DNA of 32,749 nucleotides from Paludibacter sp. UBA5753 (lineage in GTDB: Bacteria; Bacteroidota; Bacteroidia; Bacteroidales; Paludibacteraceae), in NCBI GenBank assembly GCA_002427615.1, contig DIFH01000087.1, positions 8,158 through 40,906 on the forward strand, given 5' to 3'. The first letter of the stretch is position 1, and every line of letters starts with the position of its first letter. The notes under the pieces were generated by a model, which saw only the letters and a list, made by a program, of their open reading frames with translations, was not told the origin of the DNA and ran no database searches. The translations under genes were made by a program, and so were the position numbers. Positions 7,340-14,866 of this stretch are shown here, in pieces.

Positions 7340-9745
7340 CTATCTGGAAATTATCAAAGGTCGTGTAATCATCTGATTCTTATATTGAATTCTCAAAATA
7401 TAAGTACCGACCGCAATATCCTGAATATTCATTTCAATTGCCTGAACTTCTTTCAGGATAGTTCCGTTAATTGAATACAGCTGCAAAACGGTATTTTCGG
7501 TATCCAAACCGGAGACCCTTACAAAATTAACTGCTGGATTCGGATAAATCTTGATTGAAACATCGGCAATATTGCTTACCGACGAAATCATTTCATCGTA
7601 CAAAAGCATGTTATCAACATAAACTTCAACGTTGGCAGAGAAAAGCCAATTACTCTTTCTGACGATCCTGTAACCGGTCAACTGGTAATCGGTTAAAGGT
7701 GCTAACGAAGTCAATTCTACTTCATGAAACTCCCAACCCCTGAAATTCAAATCGCAAAGTTTTACATATTTTACTTCGGCGCCGGCAGTGAACTGAAGTT
7801 GTAACTCATTTCCTGTCAGATCACCATAAACATGCAATCCAATTACTTTTTGATTATTAACAATAACCGGTGAATTGGCTTTAAATGTAGCAAACCCTGC
7901 CTGAGTGTTTATTGCAGCTGCAAATTTATTAGAGAAACTTCCGAATAATCTGGTCGACGAAGTTGTCGTTGTTGCTGTTGTGGCATCCACACTTTGTGAT
8001 TCATCAAAAACATAACTTACGGTTTCGAAAGACTCAACAACCGGCTGGGTAGTTACCAGCACGTTTGCAGCCCTGAATTTTATAGCAATCGGCTCGACAA
8101 CTTCCATTCCTACTTCGTCTGCGACATCTCCATCGACAACTAACGTGTACTCTTTTCCTGCCACCAGATTAGATGACAAGCTAAAATACGTTGAGCCATA
8201 GGGCGCTGAAACCGAGTTGTTGACAACCGAACGGGCATTTTTGGCAAGTACAACTCCATTTTCGTCCAACACCCTGATGGCAGATTGGATATTTGTTGTG
8301 TTTAATTTGCGGTCAAAAATCAAACGGAAATTCGGAGCAACATTATACACTTGATTATTTCCCTGATAAGGATAGCTTGTCAGCAACGCCAAACGATTTC
8401 TGTTTTTGGTAAGAAACTGAAAACTGAAATCTTCAGTCATGCTTAAATTATCGGGATGTGAAGCTGATTTAGCAAGTTTTACTGTATAAATTGTCGATTT
8501 CTCAAACGGTTTATCAGGAGTGAAACGCAACCGATATTGAGTATCTTCATAAGTGATTTTACCTTCAACATGCGGCGTTATTGAAAATGCAGGAGTTGTT
8601 GTTGTTTCATCCATATCCCAATTGAAATTCAATACAATATCTGTCGAAGCTTCCACACTGTCGGTTATTGCCACATCGGGTGAATAAGAAATAACCTGCG
8701 GAGGCGTATTCCGTATGCGGTTTAATCCGAAATTAAAATAAACAGTATTATTGGCGGTAACTGTTATTTCCTGAGTTTGTGGATAATATCCATCCTTTTC
8801 AGCTTTCACATGATATACGCCCGGAGATAGGTTTTTAAATACAAACACACCATTTTGCAGTTGATCCGCAGTATAAGTTTCGCCTGTTTCGACCAAAGTA
8901 AGTATTGCACCGTTCAGTGGTAAAAGCCGGTCTCGTCCTGCAAATTTATTATATGAGGTTTCAAGGGGAAGGCGAATGTCGCGTACTGAACCGGCAATAT
9001 TTCCGGTAATGATTTGTCCTGCATTATAATAAGCACAAAACGATTTAAAGAAATTCCAGGCTTCGAGCCATTTGTATTCCATATTCATCAAGCGATAAGC
9101 TTCTGGAATATAATCGTGCATCATTCCTTCCGAAATTACGCCGGGTACAGCTAATCCACGCAACACCCCATATCCATCGCTCCAACCCATGGCTGTACGT
9201 CCAAAAGTTTTATCTCCCCGTATTGAATATGTAGACGACCAGGTAGTAATTTGATTTGTGTAAAGGTTTTGAGCTATCTCAGTACTTATTTCTCTGCTTT
9301 TGTCCGACCATGGAGTAGCAGTAGGATAAGTATATGTATCGGTAGCATCGAGTCCGGCATAAAGCATCAACACATAATTGGCGACACCGTTTCCGGCATT
9401 ACTGTGAATCGATAGCATAAAATCGACACCGGACTGATTAGCCATTGCCACAATTTGTGTAAGGGGTAAATCGTCGGCAGTGGTATTGGTGGTTCGGGTA
9501 ATGATAACAGTTGCCCCCGCAGCTTCGAGCATCGACCGTAATTGTAAGCCCTTATCAAGATTAGACTTCGACTCCCAAAATCCATTCGGATCGCCTGAAG
9601 TATAAGGCGCAATTACCACGTTTCTGTCATCACTGTCGTATCCACCATGACCGGGATTTATACAAATTTTTATTCCTGTCAGGTTTTGAGCATTTAATCC
9701 GAAAGCAAATATAAAGCAGATTAATAATGATATTTTATATTTCAT
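7340..9745 (-). CDS. Secreted N-acetylmuramoyl-L-alanine amidase (Amidase_3) with T9SS signal
   Basis: Encodes 801 residues from the ATG giving MKYKISLLICFIFAFGLNAQ, a clear signal peptide; an upstream TTG at 9769 is less likely. An Amidase_3 domain spans about 21-240 with zinc ligands H33 (NPGHGG), E58 (WESKSN) and H114 (SIHSN), and catalytic E206 (VISEGMMHD), so it should cut the amide bond between MurNAc and L-Ala of peptidoglycan. Next come a carboxypeptidase-regulatory-like domain (about 245-340), two SbsA-like Ig domains (about 345-560), a beta-sandwich that may bind glycan (about 565-720) and a T9SS type A sorting domain (IYPNPAVNF onward). The length is several times that of a plain amidase. 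It is the last gene of the PUL and makes peptide-free glycan for the GHL10 enzyme. Confidence 0.88.
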   Translation of the reverse strand: MKYKISLLICFIFAFGLNAQNLTGIKICINPGHGGYDSDDRNVVIAPYTSGDPNGFWESKSNLDKGLQLRSMLEAAGATVIITRTTNTTADDLPLTQIVAMANQSGVDFMLSIHSNAGNGVANYVLMLYAGLDATDTYTYPTATPWSDKSREISTEIAQNLYTNQITTWSSTYSIRGDKTFGRTAMGWSDGYGVLRGLAVPGVISEGMMHDYIPEAYRLMNMEYKWLEAWNFFKSFCAYYNAGQIITGNIAGSVRDIRLPLETSYNKFAGRDRLLPLNGAILTLVETGETYTADQLQNGVFVFKNLSPGVYHVKAEKDGYYPQTQEITVTANNTVYFNFGLNRIRNTPPQVISYSPDVAITDSVEASTDIVLNFNWDMDETTTTPAFSITPHVEGKITYEDTQYRLRFTPDKPFEKSTIYTVKLAKSASHPDNLSMTEDFSFQFLTKNRNRLALLTSYPYQGNNQVYNVAPNFRLIFDRKLNTTNIQSAIRVLDENGVVLAKNARSVVNNSVSAPYGSTYFSLSSNLVAGKEYTLVVDGDVADEVGMEVVEPIAIKFRAANVLVTTQPVVESFETVSYVFDESQSVDATTATTTTSSTRLFGSFSNKFAAAINTQAGFATFKANSPVIVNNQKVIGLHVYGDLTGNELQLQFTAGAEVKYVKLCDLNFRGWEFHEVELTSLAPLTDYQLTGYRIVRKSNWLFSANVEVYVDNMLLYDEMISSVSNIADVSIKIYPNPAVNFVRVSGLDTENTVLQLYSINGTILKEVQAIEMNIQDIAVGTYILRIQYKNQMITRPLIISR

Positions 9746-9755
9746 TTTCTCAGTA

Positions 9756-10667
9756 CTATTTAATTTCAATTTCAGTTACCAGAATTTTGCCATCGAGCGT
9801 ATTATACGCAATTTTTCCTCCCTTCGCAGAAGCAGTCGGGTACATGGCAATTTCATCAGCCTGACTGATTTGAGTTTTTATTTTACCATTTACCGACATC
9901 ATAATCACTTTCGATGATGTAATTACCTGTCCATCGTCTTTATCCTGCATGCCAACCACATATTGATCGTCGTACCAAACAGGTGCATTCAGTGAACCGA
10001 GAGATGCCAGAATTTTGCCATTCAAATCGCAAATGTAGGTTCCTTTTCCGGCCGCTGTGAAAAGTATCATTTTAGCATTTGGTGACAACGAAACCCACAA
10101 ATATCTGCTTTCAGCCTCATTCAAAGGATTTAGAATCTGAAACTTTTCATCTTTGTATAAATAAATCTTCAAATCCTGGGTCGTAACATAAACAGGTAAG
10201 GCTTTGGCGTTTTTACCAAAAGTAGATTTTAATAATTTTCTGTCGGCTGTTACAAGAAATCCGTTATGGAAGTTGCGTACCTGTTTTAAATCGCGCTGCG
10301 GTGGAAGCATAAGCACTTTTTTGTTATTCACTAACTCAAAACTTTCGATAGCATCCATTCTTCGCCTGTTTTCGTAAGTTGTTTTGCGATAAAAAACTTT
10401 TGAATCGCTGGCATCGAACATAGGTTCGTAACCGGCGCCGGGATGGTCGCTGATATTTGTAACCGATTTTGTTGTTAAATCGTACATCGAAAGTCCATTA
10501 TAGCCGTCAGAAGTAAACAATATTTTATCTCCGTTTTGGTTCAATACCGGATAAAAAGCATTTGTCGCTACAGGCATTTTAAAACGATTCATAACAGTAA
10601 TTGTTTGCGCAGACAATGATCCTGCCACCACAACAAATAGAAATAACCATGTTTTACTTGTTTTCAT
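9756..10667 (-). CDS. Secreted TolB-like beta-propeller protein
   Basis: Encodes 303 residues. A signal peptide (about 1-21, ending SLSAQ) is followed by repeats of the PD40/TolB type: FYPVLNQNGDKILFTSDG, GYEPMFDASDSKVFYRK and ESRYLWVSLSPNAKMILFTA are recognisable blade motifs, and YPTASAKGGKIAYNTLDGKI is a last blade. The protein has no lipobox, membrane segment or T9SS tail, so it is probably periplasmic. TolB-type propellers bind proteins or peptides; here it could assist a neighbouring enzyme or bind fragments, which is inference only. It sits 10 bases before the amidase ATG and 61 bases after the phosphodiester glycosidase stop, in one likely operon. Confidence 0.72.
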   Translation of the reverse strand: MKTSKTWLFLFVVVAGSLSAQTITVMNRFKMPVATNAFYPVLNQNGDKILFTSDGYNGLSMYDLTTKSVTNISDHPGAGYEPMFDASDSKVFYRKTTYENRRRMDAIESFELVNNKKVLMLPPQRDLKQVRNFHNGFLVTADRKLLKSTFGKNAKALPVYVTTQDLKIYLYKDEKFQILNPLNEAESRYLWVSLSPNAKMILFTAAGKGTYICDLNGKILASLGSLNAPVWYDDQYVVGMQDKDDGQVITSSKVIMMSVNGKIKTQISQADEIAMYPTASAKGGKIAYNTLDGKILVTEIEIK

Positions 10668-10728
10668 AATATATTGTTTTACAAATTATTTGATAAGAAG
10701 AACCGAAATAGATATGAGAGTTTGGCAG

Positions 10729-13176
10729 TTATTTTATTTGTAACTTGAAAGACTCGGTTTTACCTTTGAATGATACTCTTAATAAATAAGTACCCTTTTT
10801 CAGGTTATTTACCGGAAAAATTAATTCATTAGTCTTTGAATGATTATAGAATTGTTCGGTACGAACAAGTTGTCCTAAAGTTGTAAACAAGTCTATCTGA
10901 ACTGCTTGTTCACTTGTTTCGGACAATCTGATAAACAAGTCATCTCCGCTTACCGGATTTGGATAAATACTGAGGTTTGACATCAAGACTGAAGGTGTCC
11001 CTGAAATTTGAACTCCTTTATAACACAAGACGATTTCTTTCATTGCCAGCGTATAAGCCTGATTAGCTGTTTGAGCTCCTAAATAAAAATTCAGGTAGTT
11101 CAGCCAGATTGGAAATACTGCAATATCTGCCGTATTGAATAATGTACTCGTGGCAAAAGAAAGCTGAGTTTCAGTATTCTTGGGAATATCAGTAAATTCT
11201 TTTGTAACTGACTGATCCGAATTATTCGCATTTAACGACATAATCACTTTATTTAATGTTATATCGCCTACATTCAAGATTACTTTCACTGTATCGGGCA
11301 TTCCGTACAAAGCTAATTTATTCGAAAGTTTGATATATGGCGCACGGGTTGATGTGTAAATGTAATTTACAGCCGAACCATGCGACCAACCCGAAGGGAG
11401 ATTTTGTGTATTAAGCACTGCGTTTAAAACTGATGAAGCTTCAAGGCTCCATTGTTCGGGAGCAAAATTATCATCAATCATGCTGCCTGAAGCAGGATTT
11501 TGAACGCTTACCTTGATAGAATCTTTGAAATCACCTAAAGCTCCAATCACATAAGTAGTACCATTCTTCACTCCCTTAACTATTCCATTCTCAACCGAAC
11601 ACACAGTCGGATCCTTCACCGTCCAGCTTAACGCAGCAGGCATAACATCCATAGTGTTGTTATTAATTAAACTCTGTACCTGTACAGGATATTCGAATCT
11701 GTTATCGATAACAACCGAATCTAACCGAAAAGCAATTTCGGCCGAAGCAACCAGTTCAACCTGGAACTGAGTGGTTATATTGTTATTGTAAGTAGCCGTA
11801 ACAAGTCCACCCTGCGTACCTGAAGCCACAAAACGACCATCAGGAGCAATCTCACCTACTTCGGGCGAACAACTTAAAGTTACGCCTTGTAAGTTTTTAT
11901 TAATTAAGACACCGTATTGATTATATCCCAAAAATTCCGGCATAAAAACTCCGTAATGTGGCAAATAAATTTTACGGGTATATGATTTTATTTCAGAAAT
12001 AACATTGTCGGTCGGAGCCGACGAGACAGCAAAAATCCCATTCGAAACAGAACGTTCCGTTCCATCGCTCGGCGTATTCATGGGCCCGAATTCTTTCACA
12101 TACATGGTACTGGAACCTCCTCCATCCATATTGAAAGCAGTATAAGCGCCTGCACTTTGCATCAGTTCAGCCAATTGCTTGGTTGTAGCGCCGGCTGACA
12201 ATCCACGGCCATCAACCACACAAAAAATCACCGTTTTTCTATCCTGAGTATAGCCAATGCCTGTACGCGGATGTAGTTCGTTCCAAACCTGAACGGTTTC
12301 CACAACGCCGTTTTTCAACATGGGATTCCGGTTATCACCACCAACCATTTGCGAATAGGCTGCTGTTTGACCATCCAAATTCAAATTCAGGGTTATATCA
12401 ATTTCATCATTTTCAGACAAAGTATTGAGGTTTGTGGCAGCTGTTCCATGTCCTGATAAAACAGCATAACCTTTGGGAATAGCCATGCCACCTTTATTTT
12501 TTTCTATCTTAATAATTTTGGCTTTAACCGTTTTATTTACACCCCATGAGTTTCCATCTTTTAATTGAATCAACACTTCAGTGCCAAAAGCATTTGTTCT
12601 GGTTATTTTACCATTGTGCTGATTGAAAAGCACCAGTTTATTCTCACCACGTAAATGGTTTACGTTATCAATTGTCCAGGTTGCCGTCCCGAACTTCACA
12701 TTCCCATTATAGGTCATTGTGCCGATTTCGGGAATCTTACTTTCTTCGAAGGCAATTATTTTCCGACTTGTCGTCGGAATCTTTGCCAATTCATTATCCA
12801 CCTCACAACCGGCAATGGGATATCCTACGTAACCTGTTGTTTCATAGAAATCACCATTTGTTCCGGCAAAATAAACCGCACCTTCTTTACTTTTGCGTTT
12901 AGCCATTGAAGAAGGTTGTTCGCCTGTATAAATTGAATCCTTACCGAGTGCTGCTCTAAAAGTTATATAAGGATTGTCTGCATATACTTTTAAGAAAAAC
13001 ACGTCTAAACGATTATTACTTTTCAAACGTAATGACGTGTATTGAGCTCCCGGACCAACTTTAAAATTTGATAAGGTATCAATACTGTATGTTTTACCAT
13101 CTATTGAAATTGATTGCGAAAACACAACCAGTGAAAAGAAAAGAAGGATAAATGTAGAAATGTATATTTTTTTCAT
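10729..13176 (-). CDS. Secreted phosphodiester glycosidase (NAGPA/DUF2233) with T9SS signal
   Basis: Encodes 815 residues from the ATG giving MKKIYISTFILLFFSLVVFS, a signal peptide; 13 further residues upstream do not resemble one. The NAGPA/DUF2233 domain occupies about 50-385 with its hallmarks NGDFYE (107-112), RTGIGY (304-309), FCVVDGR (318-324) and the DGGGSS loop (351-356). Family members remove GlcNAc from GlcNAc-1-phosphodiesters, as in the mammalian lysosomal uncovering enzyme. Ig-like segments follow (about 390-560), then a beta-sandwich (about 565-735) resembling the one in the amidase, and a T9SS sorting domain starting at LSIYPNPVSGDD. Inference: it may strip sugar phosphodiesters such as teichoic-acid decorations from cell walls. 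Confidence 0.85.
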   Translation of the reverse strand: MKKIYISTFILLFFSLVVFSQSISIDGKTYSIDTLSNFKVGPGAQYTSLRLKSNNRLDVFFLKVYADNPYITFRAALGKDSIYTGEQPSSMAKRKSKEGAVYFAGTNGDFYETTGYVGYPIAGCEVDNELAKIPTTSRKIIAFEESKIPEIGTMTYNGNVKFGTATWTIDNVNHLRGENKLVLFNQHNGKITRTNAFGTEVLIQLKDGNSWGVNKTVKAKIIKIEKNKGGMAIPKGYAVLSGHGTAATNLNTLSENDEIDITLNLNLDGQTAAYSQMVGGDNRNPMLKNGVVETVQVWNELHPRTGIGYTQDRKTVIFCVVDGRGLSAGATTKQLAELMQSAGAYTAFNMDGGGSSTMYVKEFGPMNTPSDGTERSVSNGIFAVSSAPTDNVISEIKSYTRKIYLPHYGVFMPEFLGYNQYGVLINKNLQGVTLSCSPEVGEIAPDGRFVASGTQGGLVTATYNNNITTQFQVELVASAEIAFRLDSVVIDNRFEYPVQVQSLINNNTMDVMPAALSWTVKDPTVCSVENGIVKGVKNGTTYVIGALGDFKDSIKVSVQNPASGSMIDDNFAPEQWSLEASSVLNAVLNTQNLPSGWSHGSAVNYIYTSTRAPYIKLSNKLALYGMPDTVKVILNVGDITLNKVIMSLNANNSDQSVTKEFTDIPKNTETQLSFATSTLFNTADIAVFPIWLNYLNFYLGAQTANQAYTLAMKEIVLCYKGVQISGTPSVLMSNLSIYPNPVSGDDLFIRLSETSEQAVQIDLFTTLGQLVRTEQFYNHSKTNELIFPVNNLKKGTYLLRVSFKGKTESFKLQIK

Positions 13177-13244
13177 ATTAACCAATGTTTGAAGATAAAA
13201 AAACACACTATCCACCTATTGAGGGCAGAAAAGAAAAAGGAAGG

Positions 13245-13282
13245 ATAGAAAAAAGAGGTGGCGATTTGTCACCACCTCTTTT
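13245..13282 (-). terminator. Strong terminator inside the PUL
   Basis: Arms 13251-13264 (AAAAGAGGTGGCGA) and 13269-13282 pair with one mismatch around a TTTG loop, and on the minus strand the stem runs into a T tract at 13254-13245. It lies 21 bases after the DUF4623 stop, dividing the PUL into an upstream and a downstream block. Confidence 0.85.
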
Positions 13283-13302
13283 ATGTAAGGAACGCGTTCA
13301 AA

Positions 13303-14754
13303 TTAGTTCATAACAACTTTTTGAATTTTCTGAGCTCCGTTTTTATCAATTACCGAAACTAAATACACGCCTTTGGTTGTTGGAGCATCAAGCGTTGAGA
13401 TATTTTTAGCTGCAACTATTCTTTGACCTGTTATACTAATAATTTCAGCGAATGCAACTTCTTCAGAAATACGGATTTGATTACCGCTCAACGTAATCAT
13501 CACTTCCGAAATTTCGTTGTCCTTCAGTCCGGTATATAGTGTATTAAATTCATACATTCCATAACCATTTTCACCAGTATAAACATAAATTTTAGCAATA
13601 TTGCCGCTAACTTCGACACATGGCATTGCAGTACGATAAGCATTTGAAGAAGCACCCATACCTGCTTGTGGGAATGTCCACAAACAATCTAATCCTGTAA
13701 ATGCTTTACCCGCATCAGCAAATTTAAACAAACGGAAAGTTGAAGGTGGCACTCCAACAGTATTAGTTGCTGCCATTAACAAAAAGTATTCACCTGCAAC
13801 TTCAAACTCTACAACACCATTATGACCCTGATTCATTGTCCATATCGTTTTTGGTGTAGCTGCAGGAGCTGTAACCGAATCTTTCAATGCAGATAAGTTT
13901 GATTTAAACCCATCAATAACATTGCCATCCTTATCGACCAACACGGGGAAAGTGGCATTACCATCTACATAAAAATAATTGTCGTCCAATGGAAATACCT
14001 GTGGAGCCGAGCCGAGATTAGCCAAACCTGCCAAATCAGCACCTGTTGCCGTGGAGTTGTCAAGTTCAATTAATGACGGTGCGCTTGCCACTCCATTGGT
14101 AATTGTCCATTTGTAAACTTCCATGGCAGTAGCCGATGCGTTGGCAGCTAAAATAACGGCGGTTGAATTTACATCACCCCATACTCCAAAAGCATCGAAA
14201 CGCATTGAAGTTGCTGCTGGAAACAAGGTAGCCAAATCAGGTTGATCAATCACAAGAGTACCAGCTCCTGTTGACAAATCAACTTTCCAAATTTGAAAAC
14301 GTCCGGCATTAGAAGTAATAATGTTGCCTAATAATACATTTCCGGCATTATCAATTTTAATATCCTGAAAACCCCATAAACCTGCAGTCCAAATACTATC
14401 AGCAGTATTTGCCTTGTTACGTCCAATGTATGTAAACAGATTGCTTGCTAAAGCAATAGGAGCTTCTTTTGCACCGGTAGCTCCGTTGACCACGACAATC
14501 TGTTTATTTCCTCTGTCGATAAATAACATTTTACCATCTTTTACAGCCATACCACGCGCCATACCTGAAGCTGCAACAAAATCGGCAGCAACATTATAGT
14601 TCCCTAACTTATTGGAGTAAAGCCACTTATTTGTAAGCTTCATTGTCCCACGAATTGGATAAATTGCCGGATCAACCGCCGGCTCAGCAGCCATCACATT
14701 GGTTAGGAAAGCACTACATACGAGTGCAATTCCAAAAAGTAATTGTTTTTTCAT
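13303..14754 (-). CDS. Secreted DUF4623 (propeller-like) protein
   Basis: Encodes 483 residues. A signal peptide (about 1-22, ending NVMA) precedes a region of repeated beta strands with blade-like motifs (GMARGMAVKDGKMLFIDRGN, WGFQDIKIDNAGNVLLGN), matching the DUF4623 family of Bacteroidota PULs as I recall it. The last 60 residues (ISITGQRIVAAKN...GVYLVSVIDKNG) form a T9SS-type C-terminal domain, although the usual YPNP start is missing. No catalytic motif is recognised. Position just after the GHL10 glycosidase, a common pairing for this family, suggests a role in binding or presenting the same glycan. It is followed at once by a strong terminator. Confidence 0.72.
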   Translation of the reverse strand: MKKQLLFGIALVCSAFLTNVMAAEPAVDPAIYPIRGTMKLTNKWLYSNKLGNYNVAADFVAASGMARGMAVKDGKMLFIDRGNKQIVVVNGATGAKEAPIALASNLFTYIGRNKANTADSIWTAGLWGFQDIKIDNAGNVLLGNIITSNAGRFQIWKVDLSTGAGTLVIDQPDLATLFPAATSMRFDAFGVWGDVNSTAVILAANASATAMEVYKWTITNGVASAPSLIELDNSTATGADLAGLANLGSAPQVFPLDDNYFYVDGNATFPVLVDKDGNVIDGFKSNLSALKDSVTAPAATPKTIWTMNQGHNGVVEFEVAGEYFLLMAATNTVGVPPSTFRLFKFADAGKAFTGLDCLWTFPQAGMGASSNAYRTAMPCVEVSGNIAKIYVYTGENGYGMYEFNTLYTGLKDNEISEVMITLSGNQIRISEEVAFAEIISITGQRIVAAKNISTLDAPTTKGVYLVSVIDKNGAQKIQKVVMN

Positions 14755-14866
14755 AATGAATAATTTTTAAAAATAGTTATTTAATAGAGATTAATAGAGA
14801 GTTATTATTTTTTAAGAAAATTTATTTAACATGTTTTGAATAAATATACAAAATATTGATTTACAC

